Below are positions 1 through 11,716 of a stretch of DNA of 64,000 nucleotides, piece after piece; positions within the stretch are counted from its first letter, which is position 1; each line of letters starts with the position of its first letter. The notes beneath the pieces were generated by a model. It did no database searches, was not told where the DNA came from, and worked only from the letters and a program-made list of their open reading frames with translations. The DNA is from Artocarpus heterophyllus (Eukaryota; Streptophyta; Magnoliopsida; Rosales; Moraceae). A program made the translations under genes and the position numbers. The stretch is taken from assembly GCA_025403435.1 (NCBI GenBank), contig CM046332.1, positions 5,219,596 to 5,283,595 on the forward strand. Reading direction: 5' to 3'.

Positions 1-684
1 AGGCTACGGCCAACTAGGTCCAAGATGAAGAGTCAAGCCAGGCTACGACTGAGACCCAAGGTCCAACACAAAGAGTACGACCAGGTCGAAGAAGGTTACA
101 GCCAACTAGAGAGGCGAGGTCTAGGCTACGGCTGACCAGGTTATGGACGAAGAGTAAACCAGGCTACGTCCGAGACCCAAGGTCTAGGACGAAGAGTCTG
201 GCCTGGTCTGAGAAGGTTACGACCGACCATAGAGGCCAAGTCTAGGTTACGATCGATAAGATAGGCCAGGTCCTAGACGAAGAGTCCAACCAGTCTTCGA
301 AGAGTCCGACAAGGTCCAAGAAGGTTATGGTCGACCAGAGAGGCCAGGTCCAGGCTACTGCCGACCAGGTCCTGGAAAAAGAGTCCAACCGGGCTACAAC
401 AAAGACCCAAGGTCCAGGACGAAGAGTCCGACCAGGTCCAGTAAGGTTACGATCAACCAGGTCACGAACAAAGAGTCCAACTAGGCAACGACTGAGACCC
501 AAGGTCTAGGACCAAAAGTCTGACTAGCTCTGAGAAGGTTACAGCCCACCAAAGAGGCCAGGTCCAGGCTTCGGCAGTCTAGGTCCAAGACGATGAGTCC
601 AACCAGGCTACGACTGAGACCCATGGTGTTGGACAAAGAGTCTGACTAGGTCCGAGAAGGTTACGGCTGACCAGAGAAGGCTAG
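1..684 (+). repeat. 122-bp satellite array, segment 1
   Basis: Degenerate tandem satellite monomers with the recurrent cores GACGAAGAGTCC and GAAGGTTACGG. This stretch includes atypical monomers (for example near 130-330, with GTTATGGACGAAGAGTAAACC). The same atypical series recurs near 3774-4460 and 42946-43629, so it belongs to a higher-order repeat. No gene is seen. The last five bases (680-684, GCTAG) are the left target duplication of the solo LTR. Confidence 0.95.
680..684. repeat. Target-site duplication GCTAG, left
   Basis: Five bases directly before the LTR start, repeated exactly at 2915-2919. They lie in the monomer segment whose usual form is GAGAGGCCAGGTCC. Confidence 0.9.
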
Positions 685-1287
685 TGATGAGACTGTAAAA
701 GTGTACATTTTCTAAGGCTTAAATCATTTATTTACGCTTTTATTTCTCATTAAATTCTCTAATTAATAGCAATTTTGTGTTAATAAGTATTTTCGTGTCT
801 TAGTGTGTAAATATGTTTAAAAATGTGTTTTTAGAGTGTTTTTATGTTTAATAGAATTTTTAGTAATTTTTAGAATCATTTTGGTGTGTTAAATAAGTGT
901 CTAGTCTGTAAATAGTCAAAGCCGTAAAAGTAATGCGGTTATTTTATTTTGAGTTTAAGAGTGTTTGGTAGTGTGTTTTAAGTTCGTAAATATGTTTTAT
1001 TATATTTTTAGTAATTTCTAAAAATATCTCCAAGTCATAAAAACTATTTCTGTCTTAAACCGTAGGAGACTGGAAATTTTAGGAGCTTTTATTTATTTTT
1101 ATGTGTTTGAATGTAAAATAAATATTTTTGTAAATATTATGTTTGTAAAATAATTAATATTAGTGTGTTTGTGATTTTTAGATTTGAAATCTGGAGGAAA
1201 AACGGAGCAAAACGACACCAAAACGGACAAAATCGGACATCAAATGCATCAAAAAGATAAAGGAAATTTGAATTTATATTAAATGGG

Positions 1288-1515
1288 ACACGTGGCGAGT
1301 TTCTAACCGTTCGATCACCTGCCAAATCAATCTCAGCCGTCCGAGGAAGAGACGCGTGTCAACGCGTCATCCGGTGCGTCAGCGAAATCTCAGGGTACAG
1401 TCCACGTGTCGAATAACGATTGGCGCGTGTGATTCACGCGCTGACAAGCTGCAGACGCGTCAGAGGGGAGTCGCAGGCCGTGTCTGCTCGCGTGTGGGTG
1501 AGTCTACGTGCAGCT
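1288..1515 (+). promoter_or_regulatory. Cluster of ACGTG and CGCG motifs in the LTR U3 region
   Basis: Within an AT-rich LTR, about 230 bp hold many ACGT-core or CGCG motifs: ACACGTGGC (1288-1296), GACGCGTGTC (1351-1360), ACGCGTCA (1362-1369), CCACGTGTCG (1402-1411), GGCGCGTGTG (1422-1431), ACGCGTCAG (near 1455) and TACGTGCAG (near 1506). The first and fourth match the core of abscisic-acid response elements and G-boxes bound by plant bZIP factors. The cluster lies 330-560 bp upstream of the TATA box. It is kept in the second copy (about 44230-44460). Regulatory activity is inferred only. Confidence 0.5.
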
Positions 1516-1845
1516 GTTATTTCAGCCGTTCGATGCGATGACCGAGACCAATCTGGCGGCCCAAAATTGTTGTCCCACTGGTCCCACCTGGGCTCAATTA
1601 TGCCATCTCTTGTAACCGTTTGATTGTGCAATTAACGGTGCAGATCGTGCCGTTTTAGTTCCACCATGAGCCGCGAAGCACTAGATCCTAAACTAAGAAA
1701 TGCATATCAAAGAACGCAGATCAGCACAGAAGCGAAGAGAATTTCTTCACGTGAAATTCAGTGCAAGTTGGCCTGCCGAAGAAAAGAAAAGAAAATAAAA
1801 GAAAATAATAATAATAATAATTTTGAAATAGTGAAATATTTTCAC

Positions 1846-1853
1846 TATAAATA
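1846..1853 (+). promoter_or_regulatory. TATA box of the solo LTR
   Basis: TATAAATA followed by GGGCGCTCTCCCC and a pyrimidine-rich stretch typical of a plant transcription start region. It is the best TATA match in this LTR and sets the element's orientation as plus. The second copy is truncated before this site, so only this copy keeps a core promoter. Confidence 0.65.
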
Positions 1854-2914
1854 GGGCGCTCTCCCCTTCATTCAAAACCACTTCAAGGCCTTCGGGCCTC
1901 CTCTCCACTTCTCCCATTTTTTCCTTTTCTTCCTCTTTTACCCCTTAGGTAAATATATATATATATATATATGTTTAACTTAGTGTAGAGAGTTTGGTGA
2001 GGCAGAGAGATGATCTTGTATGCGTAGTACTCTGGTATGGATTTTAACTCTATATCTGTGTGGTAATGCTTATATTTTTATGGAATAAATTATATCTTTT
2101 CAATAATTATTGTTGATGTTGTTATGCTGCCAATTTTTACATAAATTCAGTCATGCTTTCTTTATGTAATTTAATTGTGTTGCATAATTAATATTAATAA
2201 TACTAAAGTCATGCTCATTTATTAAGTTGAGTTTCTGCTGCATTATAGACATAGACTGGCACAGTAAATGCTTGGTAATTCTTGATTTATTGTAGACAGA
2301 GGATGGCATAGTGTATTCTTAAACCAATTAATAAGTTGAGATGCTGCTGAAATTAACGCAATAATTTATTCCATAAAAATATATTAATTTTGATTTGTTA
2401 TTATCTTTTCTATCTTAGAATTATGTTAATTATAATTGAGTGACAACGGTTATAATTTTCATAATTAGTGCTCCAAATCATTAGTGACAGATGATTATTT
2501 TGCTAGTTTTTATAGGAAAACCCTTACTGCATTACGGCTTGCTATATTGTCGATTTAGGTTGACCTATATAATTAGTAAAATGTGCTTGCAATTAATGAG
2601 AAAAGATATAATAAATCAAATGCATTAGATAATTATTATTTAGATTTAAAATTCCATATCAGCTGCGAAACACACAAGGGATTCTCAAAGCTTCACCGTT
2701 TTAATTTTACGCTTTAAATTTTGAATTAAATAAAATAACAACCACAAAAATATTTCTTTGCTTTCAAAAATTGCTTGCCTCTTTGACCGTTTATTTTTAT
2801 CAATCTCTCGAGTTACAAATTTTCACCTCCCTGTGGATACGACAATCTTTCTATACTATATACGTCCGCCGTTTATTATTACAAAGAATAAACATCATTT
2901 TGGGGTGTGTACCA

Positions 2915-2919
2915 GCTAG
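2915..2919. repeat. Target-site duplication GCTAG, right
   Basis: Exact repeat of 680-684 directly after the LTR end. Satellite sequence resumes at once. Confidence 0.9.
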
Positions 2920-5900
2920 GTCCAGGCTACGACCCACTAGAGAGGCCAGGTCTGAGCTACGGTCGACCAGGTCCAGGGCAGAGAGTCCAACCAAGCTACG
3001 ACCGAGACCCAACATCTAGCACGAAGAGTCCGACCATGTCCGAGAAGGTTACGGCCGACCAGAGAGGCCAGGTCCATGCTACGGTAGACCAGGACCAAGA
3101 CAAAGAGTCTAACCAGGCAACGACCAAGACCTAAGGTCCGGGACGAAGAGTCCGACCAAGTTCGAGAAGGTTACGGCCGAACAGAGAGGCCAGGTCCAGG
3201 CTACGGCTGACCAGGTCCAGGGCAAAGAGTCCAGCCAAGCTACGATTAAGACCCAAGGTCTAGGACGAAGAGTCTGACCAGGTTCGAGCAGGTTACGGCC
3301 GACCAGAGAGGCCCGGTCCAGGTTTCGACAGTCCAGGTCCAAGACGAAGAGTGCAACAAGGCGACGAACGAGACCCAAGTTCCAAGATGAAGAGTCCGGC
3401 CAGGTCTGAGAAGGTTACGGCGAGCTAGAGAGGCCAGGTCGGGGCTACAGCCAACCAGGTCCAGGACGAAGTGTCCAACCAGGCTACGACCAAGACCCAA
3501 GGTCCAAGACAAAGAGTCCACCTAGGTCCGAGAAGGTTACGGCCTACCAGAGAGGCCAGATCCAGGCTACAACTGACCAAGTCCAGGGCGAAGAGTCCAG
3601 CCAGGCTACGACCAAAACCCAACGTCCAGGATGAAGAGTCCGACCAGGTCCGAGAAGGTTACGGCTGACCAGAGAGGCCAGTTCCAGGCTACGGCCGACC
3701 AGGCCCAAGACGAAGAGTCCAACAAGGCGACGAACGAGACCTAAGGTCCAGAACAAAGTGTCTGACAAGAGAGGCTATGTCCAGGCTACGGCCAGCCAGG
3801 TCCAAGATGAAGAGTCAAACCAGGCTACAACTGAGACCCAAGGTCCAACACGAAGAGTACGACCAGGTCCGAGAAGGTTACAGCCAACTAGAGAGGCCAG
3901 GTCTAGGATACGGCCGACCAAGTTATGGACGAAGAGTAAACCAGGCTACGATCGAGACCCAAGGTCCAGGACGAAGAGTATGGCCTGGTCTGAGAAGGTT
4001 ACGGCTGATCAGAGAGGCCAAGTCCAGGTTACGGTCGCTAAGATAGGCCAGGCCCTAGATGAAGAGTCCAACCAGGCTACGAAGAGTTCGACTAGGTCCT
4101 AGAAGGTTATGGTCAACCAGAGAGGCTAGGTCCAGGCTACTGCCGACCATGTCCTAGACAAAGAGTCCAAGCAGGCTACGACTGAGACCCAAGGTCCTGG
4201 ACGAAGAGTCCGATCAAGTCCGGGAAGGTTACGGTCAACTAGGTCTCGAAGAAAGAGTCCAACTAGGCTACGACTGAGACCTAAGGTCTAGGACGAAAAG
4301 TCTGACCAGGTCTGAGAAGGTTACGGCAGACCAAAGAGGCGAGGTCCAAGCTTCGACAGTCCAAGTCCAAGACGAAGAGTCCAACCAGGCTACGACCGAG
4401 ACCCATGGTGTAGGACAAAGAGTCCGACTAGGTCTGAGAAGGTTACGGCTAACCAAAGAAGGTTAGGTCTAGGCTATGGCCCACTAGAGAGGCTAGGTCC
4501 GAGCTACGATCGACCAAGTCCAGGGCAGAGAGTCCAACCAAGCTACGACTGAGACCCAACATCTAGGACGAAGAGTCCGACCATGTCCGAGAAGGTTACG
4601 GCTGACCAGAGAGGCCAGGTCCAGGCTACGGCCGACCAGGTCCATGACGAAGAGTCTAACCAGGCAACGACCGAGACCCAAGGTCTGGGACGAAGAGTCC
4701 GACCAGGTCCGAGAAGGTTACGGCTGACCAGAGAGGCCAGGTCTAGGCTACGGCCGACCAAAGAGGCCAGGACCTAACTAAGGCCGACCAAGTCCAAGGC
4801 AAAGAGTCCAACTAGGCTATGACCAAGACTCGATGTCTCAGACGAAGAGTCCGACCAGGTCTGAGAAGGTTATGGCCGACCAGAGAGGCCAAGTCCAGGG
4901 TACGGCCGACCAGAGAGGCCAGGTCTAGGGTACGGCTGACCAAGTCCAATACTAAGAGTCCAACAAGGCAACGACCGAGACCCAAGGTCCAAGACGATTA
5001 GTCAGACTAGATCCGAGAAGGTTACGGTCGACCAGAGAGGCCAGGTCCAGGCTACTCCTGACCAGGTCCAAGACAAAGATTCCTACCAGGCTATGACTGA
5101 GACCCCAGGTCTAGGACGAAGAGTCTGGCCAGGTTCGAGAAGGTAACGGCCGACCAGGTCTAGGACGAAGAGTCCAACCAGGCCACGAACGAGACCCAGG
5201 GTCCAGGACAAAGAGTCCAACCAGGTCCAAGAACGTTACGACTGACCAAAGAAGGCCAGGTCCAGGCTACGACCGAGACACAAGGTCCAGGTCTGAGAAA
5301 GTTACGGCCGACCAGGTCTAGGACAAAGAGTCCAACTAGGCTATGACTGAGACCAAAGGTCTAGGATGAAGAGTCCGACCAGGTCCGATAAGGTTACGGC
5401 CGACCAAAGAGGCCAGGTCTAGGCTACGATAGACCAGGTCCAGGATGAAGAGTCCAACAAGGCTACGACCAAGACCCAAGGTCGAGGACAAAGAGTCCAA
5501 CCAGGTCTGAGATGGTTACGGTAGTCCAGAGTAGGCCAAGTCCAGGCTACGACCAACCAGATCTGGGATGAAGAGTCCAACCAGGCTACGACGGAGACCC
5601 AAGGTCTAGGACGAAGAGTTTGACCAGGTCCGAGAAGGTTACGGCCGACTAGAGAGGCCTGGTCTAGGATACGGCAGACCAGGACTAGGATGAAGAGTCC
5701 AACAAGGCTACGACCGGGACCCAAGGACTAGGATGAAGAGTCCAACAAGGCTACGACCGGGACCCAAGGACCAAGATGAAGAGTCTGACCAGGTCCGAGA
5801 AGGTTACGGCCGACCAGAGAGGCCAGGTCTAGGCTACGACCGACCAGGTCTAGGATAAAGAGTCCAACTAGGCTACGACTGAGACCCAAGGTCTAGGACG

Positions 5901-8900
5901 AAGAGTTCAACTAGGTCCGAGAAGGTTACGGCTGACCAAAGAGTCCAAGTCCAGGCTACGGCCGACCAGGTCCAGGATGAAGAGTCCAACCAAGCCACAA
6001 CCGAGACCCAACGACCAGGACAATGAGTCCGACCAGGTCCGAGAAGGTTACAGCCGACCAAAGACGCCAGGTCCAGGCTACGGCCGACTAGATCCAGGAC
6101 GAAGAGTCCAACCAGGCTACGACTGAGACTCAAGGTCTAGGACGAAGAGACCGACCAGGTCTAAGAATGTTACGGCCGACCAGGTCTAGGACAAAGAGTC
6201 CAACTAGGCTACGATTGAGACCCAAGGTCTAGGATGAAGAGTTCGACCAGGTCTGAGAAGGTTACGACTGGCCAGAGAGGCCAGGTCCAGGCTACAACCG
6301 ACCAGGTCCAAGATGAAGAGTCCAACCATGTTAGGACCGAGACCCAACGTCCAGGACAAAGAGTCCAACCAGGTTCGAGAAGGTTACGGTTGACCAGAGA
6401 GGCCAGGTCCAGGCTACGGCTGACCAGGTCCAGGACGAAGAGTCCAACCAGGCTACGACCTAGACCCAAGGTCCAGGTCTAAGAAAGTTACGGCCAACCA
6501 GGTCAAGGACAAAGAGTCCAACTAGGCTACGACTGAGACAAAAGGTCCAAGACGAAGAGTCCGGCCAGGTCGAGAAGGTTATGGCCGACCAGAGAGGCCA
6601 TGTCCAGGCTATGGCCGACCAGGTCCAGGACAAAGAGTCTAACCAGGCTATGATTGAGACCAAAGGTCTAGGAGGAAGAGTCCAACCAGATCCGAGATGG
6701 TTACGACAGTCCAGAGTAGGCCAGGTCTAGGCTACGACCAACCAGATCCAGGATGAAGAGTCCAACCAGGCTACGACAGAGACCTAAGGTCTAGGACGAA
6801 GAGTTTGACCAGGTCCGAGAAGGTTACGACTGACCAGAGAGGCCAGGTCTAGGCTACGACAGACCAGGTCCAAGACGAAGAGTCCAACCAGGCTACGATC
6901 GAGACCCAAGGACCAAGATGAAGAATCTGACAAGGTCCGAAAAAGTTATGGCCAACCAGAGAGGCCAGGTCTAGGCTACGGCTGACCTGGTCCAGGACGA
7001 AGAGTCCAACAAGGCTACGACCGAGACCCAAGGTCCAGGACGAAGAGTCCAACCAGGTCTGAGAAGGTTATGGCCGACCAAAGAGGCCAGGTCCAGGCTA
7101 CAGCCGACCAGGTCTAGGATGAAGAGTCCAACCAGGCTACGACCAAGACCCAAGGTCCAGGACGAAGAGTCTGACCAGGTCTAAGAAGGTTATGGCCAAC
7201 CAGAGAGGCCAGGTCCAGGCTACTACCAGCCAGGTCTAGGATAAAGCATCCAACCAGGCAGCGGCTGAGATCCAAGGTCTATGACAGTGAGTCTGACCAG
7301 GCCCGAGAAGGTTACGGTAGACTAGAAAGGCCAGGTTCACGACGAAGAGTCCAACTAGGCTACGACCGAGACCCAAGGTCCAGGACGAAGAGTCTGACCT
7401 GGTCCGAGAAGGTTACGACCGACCAGAGAGGCCAGGTCCAGGCTACTATCGGCCAGGTGAAGGATAAAGTGTCCAACCAGGCTACGATTGAGACCCAAGG
7501 TTTAGGATGAAGAGTTCGACCAGTTCTGAGAAGTTTACAGCCGACCAGAGAGGAAAGGTCCAGGCTACGGCCTACCAGGTCTAGGACGAACAGTCCAACC
7601 AGGCCACGACCGAGACCCAACGTCCAAGACAAAGAGTCCGACCATGTTCGAGAAGGTTACGGCTGACCAGAGAGGTCAGGTCCAGGCTACGGCCAACCAG
7701 GTCCAGGACGACGAGTCCAACCAGCTAGCGACTAAGACCCAAGGTCAAGGATGAAGAGATCGACCAGATCTGAGAATGTTACGGTCGACCAGGTCTAGCA
7801 CAAGGAGTCCAACTAGGCTACGACTGAGACCCAAGGTCTAGGATGAAGAGTTTGACCAGGTCTGAGAGGCCTGGTCTGAGAAGGGTACGACCGACCTGAG
7901 AGGCCTGGTCTAGGCTACGGCCGACCAGGTCCAAGAAGAAGAGTCCAACCATGCCACGATCGAGACCCAACATCCAAGAGAAAGAGTCCGACCAGGTTTG
8001 AAAAGGTTACGGCCGACCAGAGAGGCCAGGTCTTGGTTACGGCCAACCAGGTCCAGGACGAAGAGTCCAACTAGGCTGCGACTGAGACGCAAGGTTTAGG
8101 ACGAAGAGTCTGACTAGGTCTGAGAAGGTTACGGCAGACCAGAGAGGCTAGGTCCAGGATGAAGGGTCCGACCAGGCTATGACCGAGACCCAAGGACCAG
8201 GACAAAGAGTCCAACTAGGTCCGAGAAGGTTACAACCGACTAGAGAGGCCAAGTCCAGGCTACTACTGGCCAGGTCTAGGATAAAGAGTCCAACCAGGTT
8301 ACGACTGAGACCCATGGCCGAGGATGAAGAGTTCGACCAGGTCCGAGAAGGTTATAGCTGACTAGAGAGGGCAGGTCCAAGCTATGACCGACCAGGTCTA
8401 GGACGAAGAGTCCAACTAGGCTACGACCGAGACCCAAGGTCTAGGACGAAGAGTTCGACCAGGTCCAGGAAGGTTACGGCTGACCAGGTCTAGGACAAGG
8501 TGTCCAACTATGCTACGACTGAGACCGAAGGCCTAGGACGAAGAGTCTGACCAGATCGAGGAAGGTTACGGCAGACGAAAGTGGCCAGGTCCAGGCTATG
8601 GCCGACCAAGTCCATGACGAAGAGTCCACCCAGGCTACGACCGAGACCCAAAGTCTGGGATGAAGAGTCCAAATAAGACCAAGAAGGTTACGGCCGACCA
8701 GAGAGGATAGGTCCAGGACAAAGAGTCCAACCAAGCTATGATCGAGACCCAAGGTCCAGGACGAAGAGTCTGAGACCCATGGTCTAGGACGAAGAGTTTG
8801 ACTAGGTCCGAGAAGGTTACGGCTGACCAGAGAGGCCAGGTCCAGGCTACGGCCGACCAGGTCTAGGACGAAGAGTCCAACCAGGCTACGACCGAGACCC

Positions 8901-11716
8901 AAGGTCCAGGACAAAGAGTCCAACCAGGTCCGAGAAGGTTACGGCCGACCAGAGAAGGCTAGGTCTAGGCTACGACCGAGACACAAGGTCCAGGTCTAAG
9001 AAAGTTACGGCCGACCAGTTCTAGGACAAAGAGTCCAACTAGGCTACGACTGAGACCCAAGGTCCAGGACGAAGAGTCCGACCAGGTCCGAGAAGGTTAC
9101 GGCTGACCAAAGAGGCCAGGTCCAGGCTACGGCAGACCAGGTCCAGGATGAAGAGTCCAACCAGGCTACGACCGAGACCCAAGGTCGAGGACGAAGAGTC
9201 CAACCAGGTCTGAGATGGTTACGGCTGTCTAGAGTAGGCTAGGTCCAGGCTACGGACGACTGTCTAGAGGACCCAAGGTGTAGGATGAAGAGTTTAACCA
9301 GGTCTGAGAAGGTTACGACCGACCAAAGAGGCCAGGTCCACGCTACGGCAGACCAAGTTCAGGATAAAGAGCCCAACTAGGCTACGACCGAGACCTAAGG
9401 ACTAGGATGAAGAGTCCAACCAGGCTACGACCGAGACCCAAGGTCCAGGACGAAGAGTCTGACCAGGTCCGAGAAGGTTACGGCCGACCAGAGAGGCCAG
9501 GTCTAGGCTACTACCGGCCAGGTCTAGGAGAAAGTGTCCAACTAGGCTACGACTGAGACCCAAGGTCTAGGATGAAGAGTTCAACTAGGTCCGAGAGGGT
9601 TACGGCTTACCAAAGAGGCTAGGTCCAGGCTACGGCTGACCAGGTCCAGGACGAAGAGTCCAACCAAGCCACGATAGTGACCCAACGTCCTGGACAAAGA
9701 GTCCGACCAGGTCTGAGAAGGTTATAACCGACCAGAGAAGCCAAGTCCAGGCTACAGCCGACCAGGTCCAGGACGAAGAGTCCAACCAGGCTGCGATTGA
9801 GACCCAAGGTCTTGGACGAAGAGGCCGTCCAGGTCTGAGAATGTTACGGCCAACCAGGTCTCGGACAAAGAGTCCAACTAGGCTACTAAGACCCAAAGTC
9901 CAAGATAAAGAGTCTGACCAGGTCCGAGAAAGTTACGGCCGACCAGAGAAGGCCAGGTCTGAGCTATGGCCGACCAGGCCACGAACGAGACCCAAGGTCA
10001 AGGACGAAGAGTCCAAGCAGGCTACGAATGAGTCCCAAGGTCCTAGACGAATAGTCTGACCTGGTCTGAGAAGGTTACGGCCAACTAGAGAGGCAAGGTC
10101 CAGGTGACGACCAACTAGGTCCAAGGCAAAGAGTCCAACCGGGCAACGATCGAGACCCAAGGTCCAAGATGAAGAGTTCAACAAGGTCCGAGAAGTTTAC
10201 GGTTTACTAGAGAAGGCCAGGTCCAGGCTACGGACGACTAGGTCCAGGACGAAGAGTTCGACCAAGCTACGAACGAGACCCAAGGTCTAGGACAAAGACT
10301 TTGACCAGGTTCGAGAAGGTTATGGTCGACCAGAGAGGCTAGGTCCAGGCTACGACTAACAAGGTCTAGGATGAAGAGTCCAACTAAGCTACGACCGAGG
10401 CCCAAGGTCCAGGACGAAGAGTCTGACCGGGTCCAAGAAGGTTACGGCCGACCAGGTCTAGGACAAAGAGTCCAACTAGGCTATGATTGAGACTCGAGGT
10501 CCAGGACAAAGAGTCCGACCAGGTCTGAGAAGGTTACGGCCGACTAAAGAGGCTTGGTCCAGGCTACGGCAGACCAGATCTAGGACGAAGAGTCCAACCA
10601 GGCTATGACTGAGAACCAAGGTCAAGGACGAAGAGTCCAACTAGGACGAGATGGTTACGGCCATCCAGAGAAGGCTCGGTCCAAGCTACGATCGACCAGG
10701 TTTAGGACGAAGAGTCCAACCAGGCTACGACCGAGACCCAAGGTCAAGGACAAAGAGTCTGACCAGGTCTGAGAAGGTTACGACCGACAAGAGAAGGCCA
10801 GGCCCAGGCTACGGCTGACCAGGTGCTAGACGAAGAGTCCAACCAGGCTACGATTGGGACCCAAGGTGCTGGACGAAGAGTCTAACCATGCTACGACTGA
10901 GACCCAAGGTCCAACCAGGTCTATGAAGGCTACGGCTGACCAAAGAGACCAAGTCCAGGATGAAGAGTCCAACCAGGCTACGATCAAGACCCAACGTCTA
11001 CGACGAAGAGTCCGACCAGGTCCGAGAAGGTTACGGCCGACCCGAGAGTCTTGGTCCAGGCTACGACCGACCATGTCCAGGGCGAAGAGTCCAACCAGGC
11101 TACGACTGAGACCCAAGGTCCGGGATGAAGAATCTGACCAAGTCTGAGAAGGTTACGGCTGAGACCCAAGGTCCAGGATGAAGAGTCCGACTAGGTCTGA
11201 GAAGGTTACGGCCAACCAGAGAGGCCAGGTCCAGGCTACGACCAACCAGGTCCAGGACGAAGAGTCCAACCAGGCTACGACCGAGACCCAAGGTCCAGGA
11301 TGAAGAGTCCCACGAGGTACGAGAAGGTTATGGCCGACCAGGGAAGGCCAGGTCCAGGCTACGACCGACCTGGTCCAGGACGAAGAGTCCAACCAGGCAA
11401 CGACTAGGACCCAAGGTCTAGGACGAAGAGTCCGACCAGGTCTGAGAAGGTTACGGCTGACCAGAGAGGCTAGGTCTAGGCTACGACTGACAATGTCCTA
11501 GGCGAAGAGTCCAACCAGGCTACGACAGATACCCAAGCTCAAGGACGAAGAGTCTGACCAAGTCCGAGAAGGTTAAGGCCGACCAGAGAGGCCAAGTCCA
11601 GCCTACTGCTGACCAGGCCGCAGACGAAGAGTCCAACCAGGTTACGACCGAGACCCAAGGTCCAAGACGAAGAGACTGACCAGGTCCAAGAAGGATATGG
11701 CCGACTAGAGAGGACA
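2920..11716 (+). repeat. 122-bp satellite array, segment 2
   Basis: About 8.8 kb of direct satellite repeats. The period is directly visible: successive GAGTC(C/T) landmarks before GACCA/GGCCA lie at 3026, 3148, 3270 and 3392, exactly 122 bp apart. Since 122 is not a multiple of 3, the array cannot hold one reading frame. Monomers are diverged and often shortened or joined out of phase. A distinctive monomer series repeats at about 2920 and 4483. No gene is seen. Confidence 0.95.
11712..11716. repeat. Target-site duplication GGACA, left (element A)
   Basis: Five bases before the left LTR, repeated exactly at 20775-20779. They lie in the GAGAGGCCAGGTCC part of the satellite monomer, one base away from the target chosen by the solo LTR. 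Confidence 0.92.

Larger units (their letters stand above)
685..2914 (+). mobile_element. Solo LTR of a Ty3/gypsy-type retrotransposon
   Basis: A 2230-bp AT-rich block that starts TGATGAGACTG, ends GTGTACCA and is flanked by the exact duplication GCTAG. There is no internal coding region, so this looks like the product of recombination between two LTRs. A TATA box lies at 1846-1853, followed by a pyrimidine-rich stretch and an (AT)n tract near 1953-1972. Near the right end, CTCCCTGTGGATACGAC (about 2829-2845) resembles a sequence common near LTR ends of plant Athila/Tat-type gypsy elements. That family assignment is an inference, because no protein domain is available. A truncated copy of the same insertion lies at 43630-44644. 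Confidence 0.85.
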
